Assembly (NCBI GenBank): GCA_002898075.1
Contig: BDSV01000209.1
Span: forward strand, 1 to 45,676
Origin: a bacterium BMS3Abin03
GTDB lineage: Bacteria > Bacteroidota > Ignavibacteria > Ignavibacteriales > Ignavibacteriaceae
Direction of reading: 5' to 3'
DNA length: 45,676 nucleotides
Every line of letters starts with the position of its first letter. Within the stretch, counting starts at the first letter, position 1. Of this stretch, positions 18,821-27,416 are shown one piece after another. The position numbers and the translations under genes are program-made. Under the pieces are notes generated by a model. That model was not told the DNA's origin. It searched no databases and saw nothing but the letters and a program-made list of their open reading frames with translations.

Positions 18821-18850
18821 TTTATCAAAATTATGAATTATTTTGATAAA
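18821..18850. promoter_or_regulatory. Perfect 11-bp dyad before the cytochrome operon
   Basis: TTTATCAAAAT and ATTTTGATAAA form an exact inverted repeat with an 8-base spacer, 27 bases upstream of the tetrahaem ATG. It could be an operator for a dimeric regulator or a leader hairpin. It is not an FNR-type TTGAT-N4-ATCAA site, because the half-sites point the other way. Confidence 0.5.
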
Positions 18851-18859
18851 TAAAAAGAA

Positions 18860-18892
18860 AGCCTCGCAAAAGAAAATAATTTTTACGAAGCT
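18860..18892 (-). terminator. Leader hairpin with U-tract (attenuator or sRNA terminator)
   Basis: On the minus strand, AGCTTCGTAAAA pairs with TTTTGCGAGGCT over 12 bp using two G-U pairs. In plus-strand RNA the same positions would be A-C mismatches. The tract TTCTTTTTATTT follows at once. A terminator here, upstream of the cytochrome operon and downstream of no gene on this strand, implies a leader transcript or small RNA. The rest of 18893-19270 shows nothing clear. Confidence 0.45.
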
Positions 18893-19270
18893 CTCCTCTG
18901 GAATTTGAAATGCAGATCATTTAAATTCACCCCCGGAATAGCTCAAACAGCATCTAAATAATCTAATAACTATTTCCCCTCTTCCCTGATTTCAGTGGTA
19001 CACCGTTAATAGCTTAACAAAAACTGAACCATTGCAAATATTTTATAATTAAGCTATTTTCAAACATTATTTTATTGATATAGAGAAAATCAAATTACCC
19101 GATTCTTAGTATTGAGAAAACATTCATTTTAATTATCCTTCATCATTTTAATCATAAGTGATTGCTTAATGCTCGACTTAACAGGAAAGTGCACAGATAA
19201 TTTTATTCAATTCATTATAAATTATTTATATCTTAGTATCATTAAATAATATTTTAAATTCAGGTTATAA

Positions 19271-19720
19271 ATGAAAAAGAAATTTTTTATCCCCTTGCTC
19301 TTCGCAGTTATTCCTGTTTTATTATTCGGGCAGACTATAGAAAATCATCGATGGAAGAAACTTGAAAATAATACGGGTAAAAAACTATGGTACGATGTTT
19401 CCCCGTTTGATACTTTAAGAGGCGACAGGTTTGATGTATGGATTCTTGAAGTACATACTCCGCCGCTAAAGTTTCCGGGCATTGAAGGTGAAGTTTACCG
19501 TTCGAAAACATTGTATTCCGTTAATCTAACAACTGTTCGTTACGGTATTATGAAAATACATTATTACGATGTAAAGAATAAAGAGATTTACAGTTTTGAT
19601 TATGACACTCCCCCGCCCCCGACAGATGCAATAAAATATCCGTATCCCGTACTCGAAAATTCCCCGGTACATTTAATAATTAAGGAATTATTTTCAGGTA
19701 AAAACGGTGGTAAAAATTGA
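19271..19720 (+). CDS. Small secreted protein, resembling adhesin-E-like domains
   Basis: 149 residues with a signal peptide (FFIPLLFAVIPVLLFGQ). The mature part has W...YDVSPFD...RFDVWILE...YSVNLTTVRYGIMKIHYYDVKNKEIYSFDY, the pattern of small beta domains in which a W/Y-rich strand order precedes a conserved VW and a C-terminal YDxxN segment (surface adhesin E-like). The match is weak and was not tested by alignment. A proline run (PPPPTD) precedes the end. Its stop codon overlaps the TTG start of the SET-domain gene. Confidence 0.6.
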   Translation: MKKKFFIPLLFAVIPVLLFGQTIENHRWKKLENNTGKKLWYDVSPFDTLRGDRFDVWILEVHTPPLKFPGIEGEVYRSKTLYSVNLTTVRYGIMKIHYYDVKNKEIYSFDYDTPPPPTDAIKYPYPVLENSPVHLIIKELFSGKNGGKN

Positions 19721-20130
19721 GCGGGAAAAACGGCAAAGATTTCGAAAATTTTGTTTACGTTGATAATTCGGGAATCCACGGGAAAGGTATTTTTACGTCT
19801 GCAAATATTCCAAAGGGCTATAAAATTATGGACATAAAAGGTGAAGTAATTAACGGTAAAGAATGTGAAAGACGCGAAGATGAAGAAGATAACGTTTATA
19901 TTTTCTGGAATGGAGATAACTGCTATATCGATACTGTAAAAACTAAAAAGATAAAGTATATAAACCACAATTGCGATTTTAATTGTGATGTGGTAGAAAA
20001 TGATAAAGACGAACTGATGTTAATTGCTTACAGAGATATAAAAGCCGGTGAGGAATTAACAATCGATTACGGCTACGAAGACATCTATGATGGCTGCGGT
20101 TGCAATGATTGTACGAATTTGGATAATTAA
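19717..20130 (+). CDS. SET-domain protein (putative protein lysine methyltransferase)
   Basis: 137 residues, essentially a bare SET domain. It starts at TTG overlapping the previous stop (TTGA); the next ATG lies beyond the first conserved motif, so the TTG is preferred. Motifs: SGIHGKGIFTSANIPKG (18-34), YINHNCDFNC (81-90), which forms the AdoMet/knot region, ELTIDYGYE (113-121) and a post-SET-like cluster CGCNDC (127-132) that could bind zinc. SET enzymes transfer methyl groups from S-adenosylmethionine to lysine side chains. Bacterial examples modify ribosomal or DNA-binding proteins, or are acquired from eukaryotes. The target here is unknown. Confidence 0.85.
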   Translation: MSGKNGKDFENFVYVDNSGIHGKGIFTSANIPKGYKIMDIKGEVINGKECERREDEEDNVYIFWNGDNCYIDTVKTKKIKYINHNCDFNCDVVENDKDELMLIAYRDIKAGEELTIDYGYEDIYDGCGCNDCTNLDN

Positions 20131-20160
20131 GAGAGGAACTTTGGGTACGAAGCTCCTCTC
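20131..20160. terminator. Bidirectional terminator between convergent genes
   Basis: Stem GAGAGGAACTT / AAGCTCCTCTC (one mismatch) with an 8-nt loop, immediately after the SET stop and 9 bases before the end of pepD. Confidence 0.7.
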
Positions 20161-20168
20161 GCTCAATA

Positions 20169-21632
20169 TTAATTTTCAGCTAAATGTTTAAGAATCCCTT
20201 TCAGCAATTCATAAAATTTTCTTACTGTTTCTATATTTACTCTTTCATCGGGTGAATGTGCTCCCTGAATCGTCGGACCGAATGATATCATATCCAGCCC
20301 GGGTTTCTTCCCTTCCAAAATTCCACATTCAAGACCGGCATGTATCGCTTTAATTTCCGGCTCTTTCCCGTATAAATCTTTAAAAACTTTTTTGGAAATC
20401 TGCAGCACTTTGGAATCCATATTCGGTTTCCAGCCGGGGTAACCGTCACCCAATTCAATTTGCGCATTAGCAAGTTTAAAAACCGAGGCAACACTTTTAG
20501 CAATATAATCTTTCGAGCTTTCAACCGAACTTCGCTGACTTGTTCCGATTGTAATTATATTATTATTAACTTTAACTGTAGCAAGATTTGTTGATGTTTC
20601 AACCAATCCTTCAATATCTTTGCTCATAGCAATTACGCCATGAGGCAGTGCGAGTAATACATCAACAATTCTATCTGAAAAATCTCTCTTGTAAACTTTA
20701 TCAAATTCATCATCTGTATTTTTAAAAAGAATCTCTACTTCGGCATCGACAGACTTCAATTCGTTTTTAACTTTCATCTCAAATTCATCGATAATATCCT
20801 TAGCTTTAGCCGATTCTTCATCGGTTAAAAACAGAACTGCTTCTGATTCTCTCGGTATGGCATTTCTTAAACTGCCTCCGTCAATTTCAGCTATTCTGTA
20901 ATTTAAGCTTTCTATCGAGCTTAAAGTCCGTGTTAAAATTTTAATAGCATTGCCCCTGCCGAATTGTATGTCCAATCCGGAATGACCACCCTTCAAACCG
21001 GTTACTAATATTTTATAAGCTTTTGTATGCGCGGATACATGTTCTGCCTGTATTTCAAACGAACCGAGTGTATCGACCCCGCCTGCACACCCGACATAAA
21101 AAGCACCGTCTTCTTCAGAATCCATATTCAGGAGTATGTTACCGGAAAGCAGGTCCTGTTGTAAATTACTCGCACCTGTTAATCCTGTTTCCTCATCCAC
21201 GGTCATTAAAATTTCAATTGGTCCGTGAACAATATTATCATCTGAAATTACGGCAAGCGCCGCAGCAACACCGATTCCGTTATCACTACCCAGCGTGGTT
21301 CCGTCAGCAGTTATCCATCCGTCATCCCTTAAAATAGTTAAAGGGTCGTTCTCAAAATTATGTTCTTTGTCTTTATTCTTTTCGCATACCATATCGATAT
21401 GACCCTGTAGAATAACAGTAGGTGCATTTTCGTATCCTTTTGTAGCAGGTAAATATGCAACAATATTGCCTGCACTGTCTTCTTTGAATTCAACTTTTAA
21501 TTCACTCAACAGGTTTTTTAAATGTTCTCTTAATTTTTCTTCTTTTTTGGAAGGATGAGGCACCTGGGTAATTTCATAAAATCTTTCCCAAAGAATTTTC
21601 GGTTCCAAACCCTCAATAGCATCCTTTGCCAT
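20169..21632 (-). CDS. pepD: Cytosol non-specific dipeptidase (aminoacyl-histidine dipeptidase)
   Basis: 487 residues, the normal length for M20C peptidases. It hydrolyses a wide range of dipeptides, including Xaa-His, using two metal ions. Metal and catalytic residues visible: ILQGHIDMVCEKN (His78, Asp80), GSDNGIGVAAALA (Asp117) and TVDEETGLTGA (Glu147, Glu148). The C-terminal IHAGLECGILEGKKPGLDMISFGP carries the last histidine and glutamate. A lid/dimer domain with TGLKGGHSGLDI (about residues 213-224) lies between. No signal peptide, so it is cytoplasmic. Monocistronic, converging on the SET gene. Confidence 0.94.
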   Translation of the reverse strand: MAKDAIEGLEPKILWERFYEITQVPHPSKKEEKLREHLKNLLSELKVEFKEDSAGNIVAYLPATKGYENAPTVILQGHIDMVCEKNKDKEHNFENDPLTILRDDGWITADGTTLGSDNGIGVAAALAVISDDNIVHGPIEILMTVDEETGLTGASNLQQDLLSGNILLNMDSEEDGAFYVGCAGGVDTLGSFEIQAEHVSAHTKAYKILVTGLKGGHSGLDIQFGRGNAIKILTRTLSSIESLNYRIAEIDGGSLRNAIPRESEAVLFLTDEESAKAKDIIDEFEMKVKNELKSVDAEVEILFKNTDDEFDKVYKRDFSDRIVDVLLALPHGVIAMSKDIEGLVETSTNLATVKVNNNIITIGTSQRSSVESSKDYIAKSVASVFKLANAQIELGDGYPGWKPNMDSKVLQISKKVFKDLYGKEPEIKAIHAGLECGILEGKKPGLDMISFGPTIQGAHSPDERVNIETVRKFYELLKGILKHLAEN

Positions 21633-21796
21633 GATAATTCTCCTGATAATTTTTTGATTATAAAACGATGTAAGTAATATTTAAACTAATTTACAAACAT
21701 ATAAATACATAATCGCATTAACAATGAAATGTTGCATAACTGATCAATACGGATAGTATGTAAATTAGAATTTGTACTTTGGGATTTGTTTAGGTT

Positions 21797-21820
21797 AATT
21801 AGATCAATTAGATCAATTAG
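21797..21820. repeat. Short tandem repeat, 9-bp unit
   Basis: AATTAGATC is repeated 2.7 times in the gap between pepD and clpS. It may vary in number between strains; no function is evident. Confidence 0.7.
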
Positions 21821-21894
21821 AAATTAAATAAATTATCCAATAATACAGCGACATTAAACAACATCATTTAGCTTAAAACTTGCAGTTTGCCGCG

Positions 21895-22185
21895 CTAAGT
21901 AACTATCTGAGTATGGAGAGCAATCTCTTCTAAAATAGATGAAACACGCAGGCAATCCTTGAACTCACCATTATAAACCGTTGCCATTCCTTTAATGTGT
22001 ACTTCAAAAGCTTTTGAACGCGCTTCGTCATAAGAGCAGCCGGTTGCTTTAATGAGCTGGAGAATAACTTCGTCAAAAGTGTGCCAATCATCGTTATAAA
22101 GCATTACCCTGCTCTCCAGTCCGGCGTCTATCCTCTCTTCCTCATATATTTCTACTTCGGGATTTTCTTGTATCGGTGTTTCCAT
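21895..22185 (-). CDS. clpS: ATP-dependent Clp protease adaptor ClpS
   Basis: 96 residues. ClpS binds the N-domain of ClpA-type ATPases and hands over proteins with destabilising N-terminal residues. The hallmark [13 protein letters not shown] (28-40), with Asn31, Asp32, Asp33 and His35, is present, followed by [20 protein letters not shown], which forms the substrate pocket. The acidic N-terminal tail (residues 1-22) is normal. No clpA lies beside it, so the partner chaperone must be encoded elsewhere. Confidence 0.93.
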   Translation of the reverse strand: METPIQENPEVEIYEEERIDAGLESRVMLYNDDWHTFDEVILQLIKATGCSYDEARSKAFEVHIKGMATVYNGEFKDCLRVSSILEEIALHTQIVT

Positions 22186-22264
22186 ATAAAAAATTTAACA
22201 AATTAAGAAACAAAATTAAAGCTATAAAAAATATAAAATGATTGCTCTCTACAAACTATGTGAA

Positions 22265-22293
22265 TTGATTTTATAAGGGTCTGTCTTTATATT
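22265..22293 (+). promoter_or_regulatory. Candidate promoter of the etfBA operon
   Basis: TTGATT, a 17-base spacer and TATATT, ending 35 bases before the etfB ATG. A strong Shine-Dalgarno (CGGAGGA) precedes the start. The match is to general sigma-70-like elements; promoter rules for this lineage are not established here. Confidence 0.4.
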
Positions 22294-22328
22294 TTGAAAC
22301 CTAATAAACGTAATTTAACGGAGGACAA

Positions 22329-23081
22329 ATGAAAATAGCAGTTTGTGTTAGTCACGTCCCGGATACTGCTACAAAAGTAAAAGTTAGCAGCGACGGTGTA
22401 TCGATTGATCCCACCGGTGTTACTTACATAATAAATCCCTACGACGAATACGCAGTTGAGGAAGCTTTATCTACGAAAGAAAAATTAGGAAACAACAGCG
22501 AAGTAGTAGTTATTTCAGTAGGATCGGATAAATCGAAAGAAACCATAAGAAAAGCGCTCGCAATGGGTGCTGATAGCGGAGTCTTGTTGAAGGATGATAA
22601 TCCGAGAGATTCCTTTGCAGTTGCAAAAGCTCTGTCCGAAGAAATCAAGGCACAGGGCTGTGAATTGGTTTTTTGCGGAAAGCAATCGGTTGACTATGAT
22701 AATACTATCACAGGTCAGCTTGTGGCTGAAATGCTTGGCTACTCTTGTATTCCGGTTATCGTAGAATTTAATTTAGAAGGAAACAAGATAACAGCCGAAA
22801 GGGAAATTGAAGGCGGAAGAGAGATCGTTGAAACCGTACTTCCCGCAGTATTGACAGCACAGAAGGGTTTGAACGAACCGCGCTACGCTTCCCTTCGAGG
22901 CATAATGACTGCAAAGAAAAAAACTATTGAAGAAAAACCTGCCGCCGATGCAGAGTCTTTAACCGAAGTACTGAAGATGCATCTCCCGCCGCCAAAGAAA
23001 GCCGGCAGAATATTGGGTACAGACAGTTCCGCAGTTCCGGAACTCGTTAGTTTATTAAGAGAAGAAGCAAAAGTTTTATAA
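22329..23081 (+). CDS. etfB: Electron transfer flavoprotein, beta subunit
   Basis: 250 residues. With EtfA it forms the FAD/AMP heterodimer that carries electrons from acyl-CoA and other dehydrogenases. It opens MKIAVCVSHVPDTATKVKV and contains NPYDEYAVEEAL and the AMP-binding CGKQSVDYDNTITGQLVAEMLG region (about 116-137), followed by the ETF-beta signature with REIEGGREIVETVLPAVLTA (about 158-177). The length fits the non-bifurcating group, but that is not decided by sight. etfA begins 13 bases after its stop. Confidence 0.95.
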   Translation: MKIAVCVSHVPDTATKVKVSSDGVSIDPTGVTYIINPYDEYAVEEALSTKEKLGNNSEVVVISVGSDKSKETIRKALAMGADSGVLLKDDNPRDSFAVAKALSEEIKAQGCELVFCGKQSVDYDNTITGQLVAEMLGYSCIPVIVEFNLEGNKITAEREIEGGREIVETVLPAVLTAQKGLNEPRYASLRGIMTAKKKTIEEKPAADAESLTEVLKMHLPPPKKAGRILGTDSSAVPELVSLLREEAKVL

Positions 23082-23094
23082 AGGAATTCAACTT

Positions 23095-24063
23095 ATGGCA
23101 AATAAAATATTAGCAGTATTGGAACAACGTGAAGGGCAATTAAAAAGATCTGCTTTTGAAACAGTTGGTATGGCAGCGAAACTGGCTTCGGAGCTGAACC
23201 TTGAAGTAGAAGCAGTTGTTACCGGTAATGAAATATCGAACATAAACGATATCGGTTCATACGGAATTTCAAAAGTTATTCATCTTAAAAACCCCGACTT
23301 CGAAAATTATTCTTCGAGCGGCTATCGTGATGCCGTTACCGATTATGCAAATGAATCGGATGCAGATTATTTACTTCTGGCAAATACATCTATGGGAAAA
23401 GACCTTGCACCGCTTCTCGGGGTAAAGCTGAATGCCGGATGTATTATGGATTGCGTGAATATTGATGTATCTTCGGGCAATTTGATTGCTACGCGCCCTG
23501 TTTATGCCGGTAAGGCACTGATCGATGTAAAACCTAAATCGGCAAAAATAGTTATAACGATAAGACCAAATGTATTCAAGCCGGTTCCGGGTGGTTCATC
23601 CTCACCGCAAATTGAAGTAAGAGAAATTTCATCTCCTAATTTGCAAACCCGCGTGGTTGAATTCAAAAAAGCTGAGGGTAAGCTCGACGTTGCGGAAGCA
23701 GATATTATTGTTTCAGGCGGTCGCGGTATGAAAGGTCCCGAACATTTTGATCTTATTGAAGAGCTTGCCGATTTACTTGGAGGAGCGGTAGGAGCTTCGA
23801 GACCGGTAGTTGACGCAGGGTGGAGACCGCATAGCGAGCAAGTAGGACAAACAGGTAAAACTGTTTCTCCGTCACTTTATATTGCATGTGCAATTTCGGG
23901 GGCAATTCAGCACCTTGCAGGAATGTCTTCATCAAAATATATTGTAGCTATAAATAAAGATAAGGAAGCACCTATCTTTAGCGTAGCCGATTACGGTATT
24001 GCCGGAGATGTATTTGAAGTGTTACCGGCTTTGATAGAAGAAATAAAAAAAATAAAAGCATAA
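23095..24063 (+). CDS. etfA: Electron transfer flavoprotein, alpha subunit
   Basis: 322 residues, typical length. The C-terminal FAD-binding domain is clear: IIVSGGRGMKGPEHFDLIEELADLLGGAVGASRPVVDAGW, then QVGQTGKTVSPSLYIACAISGAIQHLAGM, then INKDKEAPIFSVADYGIAGD near the end. These bind the flavin that accepts electrons. Its Shine-Dalgarno AAGGA lies just before the ATG. It is the second gene of an etfB-etfA-BFN operon. No acyl-CoA dehydrogenase or ETF-quinone oxidoreductase lies in the window, so partners are encoded elsewhere. Confidence 0.95.
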   Translation: MANKILAVLEQREGQLKRSAFETVGMAAKLASELNLEVEAVVTGNEISNINDIGSYGISKVIHLKNPDFENYSSSGYRDAVTDYANESDADYLLLANTSMGKDLAPLLGVKLNAGCIMDCVNIDVSSGNLIATRPVYAGKALIDVKPKSAKIVITIRPNVFKPVPGGSSSPQIEVREISSPNLQTRVVEFKKAEGKLDVAEADIIVSGGRGMKGPEHFDLIEELADLLGGAVGASRPVVDAGWRPHSEQVGQTGKTVSPSLYIACAISGAIQHLAGMSSSKYIVAINKDKEAPIFSVADYGIAGDVFEVLPALIEEIKKIKA

Positions 24064-24075
24064 AGAAGGATTTTT

Positions 24076-24672
24076 GTGGAAAAAGTTCGATGTGAAATAT
24101 TAGGATTATCATCAAGCCCCTCAACGGGAGGGGCTTATGCTATCCTTCTCCGGGAAATAGCCGGCAGCCGCCGTCTGCCGATTATTATCGGAGCGTTTGA
24201 AGCACAGGCAATCGCATTGGAAATTGAGGGTATAAAACCCCCGCGCCCGTTAACACACGATTTGTTAAAACGGGTGGCAGACAATTTAGGTGCAACTGTA
24301 GTTGAGGTTATTGTTGACGAACTGAAAGAGAATACCTTCTATGCGAAAATTATTCTTGAAGTTTCCGGGCTTACGCAGGATATAGACGCAAGACCGAGCG
24401 ATGCGATAGCACTTGCCGTAAGAGCAGAAGCTCCTATTTATGTAGCCGAATCCGTTATGGAAGCTGCATCTTTTATTCCTACCGAAGAAGCTGCCGAAGA
24501 GGAATATCAGGAAACTAATTTCGGGAAAGCTCAGGGTAGTAAAAAACCACAGACAAAAGAAGCCAGGTTAGCAGCTTTGCAAGCTAAGCTCAGGGAAGCG
24601 ATTGAAAGTGAAGAATATGAAAGAGCGGCAAAAATAAGAGATGATATAAAAAAATTATCCAGTAACAATTAA
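24076..24672 (+). CDS. Bifunctional-nuclease (BFN/DUF151) domain protein with C-terminal UVR motif
   Basis: 198 residues from a GTG start preceded by GAAGGA. Residues 1-135 form the BFN domain: LPIIIGAFEAQAIALEIEG, PRPLTHDLL, and IDARPSDAIALAVRAEAPIYV. This fold has been linked to nuclease activity in plant and mycobacterial homologues. Residues about 164-196 (EARLAALQAKLREAIESEEYERAAKIRDDIKKL) match the UVR motif of UvrB/UvrC and McsA, a helical hairpin for protein interaction. BFN-UVR fusions are common in Bacteroidota and Chlorobi. It shares the etf operon (12-base gap); the reason for the link is unknown. It ends 7 bases from the convergent DUF2851 gene. Confidence 0.88.
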   Translation: MEKVRCEILGLSSSPSTGGAYAILLREIAGSRRLPIIIGAFEAQAIALEIEGIKPPRPLTHDLLKRVADNLGATVVEVIVDELKENTFYAKIILEVSGLTQDIDARPSDAIALAVRAEAPIYVAESVMEAASFIPTEEAAEEEYQETNFGKAQGSKKPQTKEARLAALQAKLREAIESEEYERAAKIRDDIKKLSSNN

Positions 24673-24679
24673 TCATGTT

Positions 24680-26161
24680 TCAGCCGAAAATCGATTTGCC
24701 GATTTCGCACTCGAGGCACTTTTCTTTAACACAAAAATGTCTGAATAATTCAACCATTCCCTGGTAATATACACTTTTCGATTCTACTTTTTTCAGCTTC
24801 AAACTTTCCGCCACCTGCTGTACAACCTGGTTAGTACTTTTCTGACTATAATTCAGGAACAGAGCTTTAACTTTTCGGGCAGCTTGCTTGTTTGAAAAAA
24901 TATCGAAGTAAACTGCAGCAACCGGTAATATTACATTTATTATAATTTCATCTGCTCTGGATAACCCGACAAAATATTTTATTTCTTCTTTCGCTTTTTC
25001 TTTAAACACATAGTGTTTTTTCCAAAATCCTTCGGCTTTTACAATTAGTAAATTCCTTAACGATGAAGCTAATTTTGCCTGGTTATTTCCTTCTGCGAAT
25101 GCGTCGATTAGTTTTTTTAGAATGTTATCATTAGTAAGTCTTTTTAAAATTTTACCTCCACCGGCTAACCGAACAGTAGGGAAATTCTGCGGTCTCAGCT
25201 TGAAGAAATGCCATTTATCTTCGGTAAAGTATGGACCATCATATTTTCTCTTTATCTCCGCCCATAAGCCAACGAGATCACGCAAATATTCCGAGGCATC
25301 TTCCTCCAGCCCTGTATGATTTCCAGGTAATAATCCGCTAACATTGAATAATGCACTTTCAATACAGTTAAAAAAATTCTCCTGCGCTGCAAACTGACTG
25401 ACAAAATCGAAGTTTACTGCTTTTGCCAATCTCAACATAATATCTTTATTTTTTGAATAACCGAGAGCTTCGAATATCATTTCATAAACCAACTGCTGCC
25501 ATACAGCCGGATCGTTAAATTCTTCGGGAGAGAATTTTTTATCATAAAACTCTTCTCCGAAATCGTAGCGGACAACAGGTTCCCGGATATTCATTTCCTT
25601 TAAGTAAACTATCTCTTTCAGCCGCTCAAAAATTCTTTTCTCTTTCTGCTTGAATCTTTCAATTCCTAACCCGGCTAATAAATCCAATTTTTTCTTTTCA
25701 GGTATTCCGCCGTTAAACTGTGCGCAAGGCATAACAAACAAGCGGGTTTTTCTCTCGGAAAGAATTGCCTTTTTAACTGCATCGCTGTAGCTGTCTTCCA
25801 AAAAATCCGTCAGGCAAATGGAAATTACTCTCCTTCCGTCCTGCGTATAAACATGCGATTGAAATCTTTCTTTTGAAAGGACTACATGTAGAATTACTTT
25901 GTTATATTTTTTATCGAGGTAATGACCATGTGCTTTCCAATCGGAATGCCAGATATCTATTTCAACATCGCCGAGGTAAGTAATATGCCCAATTTTTATT
26001 CTCGTGTTCAGAAAGTCCGGACCGCCGCTGTCTTTATTATTATCGCCGGCGTCTATTATTTCAACTTTCTGATCATCAGCCGTTTTAATACCGTTGGAGA
26101 ATTTCTTCTCCTTCCATATTTCATATAACAACTTTTCCTGAATTTTAGAATTCCTGAACAT
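24680..26161 (-). CDS. DUF2851 family protein
   Basis: 493 residues, near full length for this uncharacterised family. The N-terminus shows the family pattern: KLLYEIWKEKKF, then DSGGPDFLNTRIKIG, GDVEIDIWHSDWKAHGH and NKVILHVVL. Near the end a small cysteine cluster (FCVKEKCLECEIG) could hold a metal. No signal peptide or membrane segment. The conserved acidic GDVEIDxW...H patch has led others to suspect a nuclease-like fold, but no activity is known to me. It stands alone. Confidence 0.88.
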   Translation of the reverse strand: MFRNSKIQEKLLYEIWKEKKFSNGIKTADDQKVEIIDAGDNNKDSGGPDFLNTRIKIGHITYLGDVEIDIWHSDWKAHGHYLDKKYNKVILHVVLSKERFQSHVYTQDGRRVISICLTDFLEDSYSDAVKKAILSERKTRLFVMPCAQFNGGIPEKKKLDLLAGLGIERFKQKEKRIFERLKEIVYLKEMNIREPVVRYDFGEEFYDKKFSPEEFNDPAVWQQLVYEMIFEALGYSKNKDIMLRLAKAVNFDFVSQFAAQENFFNCIESALFNVSGLLPGNHTGLEEDASEYLRDLVGLWAEIKRKYDGPYFTEDKWHFFKLRPQNFPTVRLAGGGKILKRLTNDNILKKLIDAFAEGNNQAKLASSLRNLLIVKAEGFWKKHYVFKEKAKEEIKYFVGLSRADEIIINVILPVAAVYFDIFSNKQAARKVKALFLNYSQKSTNQVVQQVAESLKLKKVESKSVYYQGMVELFRHFCVKEKCLECEIGKSIFG

Positions 26162-26236
26162 TGCTTTTCTAAATTCAAAAGTATTTAAATACCAAACTAT
26201 ATTTAATTAAAAATTTTGTAATAATAAACTGCTGCT

Positions 26237-26454
26237 AGTAACCACTCCTGTGAGGTTACTAATTTAATGATAAAAGGCAAATGCCTTTTTAAAGGTCTCA
26301 AGTTGACCGCCTAAAATATTAAACTGTTAAAACAGTTAATAATTAAAGCTATCGTTTCATTAACACCGGGATAAATTCCGGTGTGTGTTAATGAGGAAAA
26401 AATACTAACAATTTAACCATCTTAACGGTTTACCAAAGCTAACGGTCAACTTCA
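26237..26454. repeat. Cluster of palindromes within a 442-bp gap
   Basis: Successive hairpins: 26237-26260 (AGTAACC/GGTTACT), 26272-26289 (AAAAGGCA/TGCCTTTT, with T-tract), 26322-26337 (AACTGTT/AACAGTT) and 26364-26383 (CACCGG/CCGGTG). From 26298 to 26454 the ends form imperfect inverted repeats beginning TCAAGTTGACCG. A related end lies at about 44520-44568. The 26272 hairpin might also end a transcript, but the pyrF stop is 315 bases away. Confidence 0.6.
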
Positions 26455-26603
26455 GTAAACTTATTAAAACAAAACTAATAATCTTATCGGGTTTGATTAA
26501 ATGGAAATATTATTCCCACTAATATTATTAAAGTCATAATTATTTATCAAAACGAAGTATTAGCCAAAAGGTTTTATAAGCAGGCGGGAAACTTACCCCG
26601 CTA

Positions 26604-27416
26604 TCACGAATCAATTATTAATTGAACCTGTTTATTCATACGCATCAATTCATATTCTGCCTGCTCTGCAAAGTCATTCCCGTTACTCTTATAAATTATA
26701 CCCCGGCTAACATTTATTAAATAATTTTTCCTGTTTTCTTTTTTAAACGCATTTACAACATCGGGCAAACTTCCGCCCTGGGCGCCGACTCCCGGCAGCA
26801 GTACGGCTAACCGATCGAACATTTTTATATTTTCATTCAGCTCGCTGCTATTGGTTGCACCGAATACAATTCCGCAATTATTATTATCATTCCACTCATT
26901 AACTTTTTCAATAATTTTTTGATAAAGAAAAGAACCGTCGTTCAGTTCCAATTTTTCGAAATCGTCAGCACCAGGATTTGATGTTAGAGCAAGAATAAAA
27001 TTCAGTTTATCTTTATAATTCAGAAACGGCTGTAGAGAATCCTTTCCCATCAACGGGTTGAGCGTAGCTGCATCAAATTTAAAATGGTCAAAAACTGATT
27101 TAGCATACATACCTGATGTGTTTCCAATATCACCTCGTTTAACATCTGCTATTACGGGCAAATCCGGCGGTATAAGCGTAAGGGTATCCGATAATAGCTT
27201 AAACCCGTTAACACCGTCTTTTTCATAGAAGGCAAAATTTACTTTATATGCTGCGGCGTGCTTGTATGTTGCAGTAATAATTGCCCGGTTAAATTCTAAA
27301 GCCGGATTTTTTGAGGTTAGTAAATGACGCGGTATCTTTTCAATATCTGTATCGAGACCGACACAAATAAACTTATTAACACTATTTTTAGCCGCAAGCT
27401 TTTCAACTGCATTCAT
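26604..27416 (-). CDS. pyrF: Orotidine 5'-phosphate decarboxylase (type 2)
   Basis: 270 residues, the longer subfamily. It removes CO2 from OMP to form UMP, the last step of UMP synthesis. FICVGLDTDIEKIP (16-29, with Asp22 and Asp24) and IADVKRGDIGNTS (89-101, with Asp91, Lys93 and Asp96) supply the charged catalytic network. VLLPGVGAQGGS and INVSRGIIY form the phosphate-binding end. The ATG overlaps the rodA stop by one base (TGATG), so it is the last gene of the cell-shape operon. Confidence 0.95.
   Translation of the reverse strand: MNAVEKLAAKNSVNKFICVGLDTDIEKIPRHLLTSKNPALEFNRAIITATYKHAAAYKVNFAFYEKDGVNGFKLLSDTLTLIPPDLPVIADVKRGDIGNTSGMYAKSVFDHFKFDAATLNPLMGKDSLQPFLNYKDKLNFILALTSNPGADDFEKLELNDGSFLYQKIIEKVNEWNDNNNCGIVFGATNSSELNENIKMFDRLAVLLPGVGAQGGSLPDVVNAFKKENRKNYLINVSRGIIYKSNGNDFAEQAEYELMRMNKQVQLIIDS

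Noticed and set aside
18821-18850. FNR-type binding site
   Set aside because: FNR needs TTGAT-N4-ATCAA; here the half-sites are in the opposite order with a different spacing.
26272-26289. Terminator of the pyrF operon
   Set aside because: The hairpin and T-tract are suitable, but the pyrF stop is 315 bases away and the hairpin lies in a repeat cluster, so assignment is unsafe.
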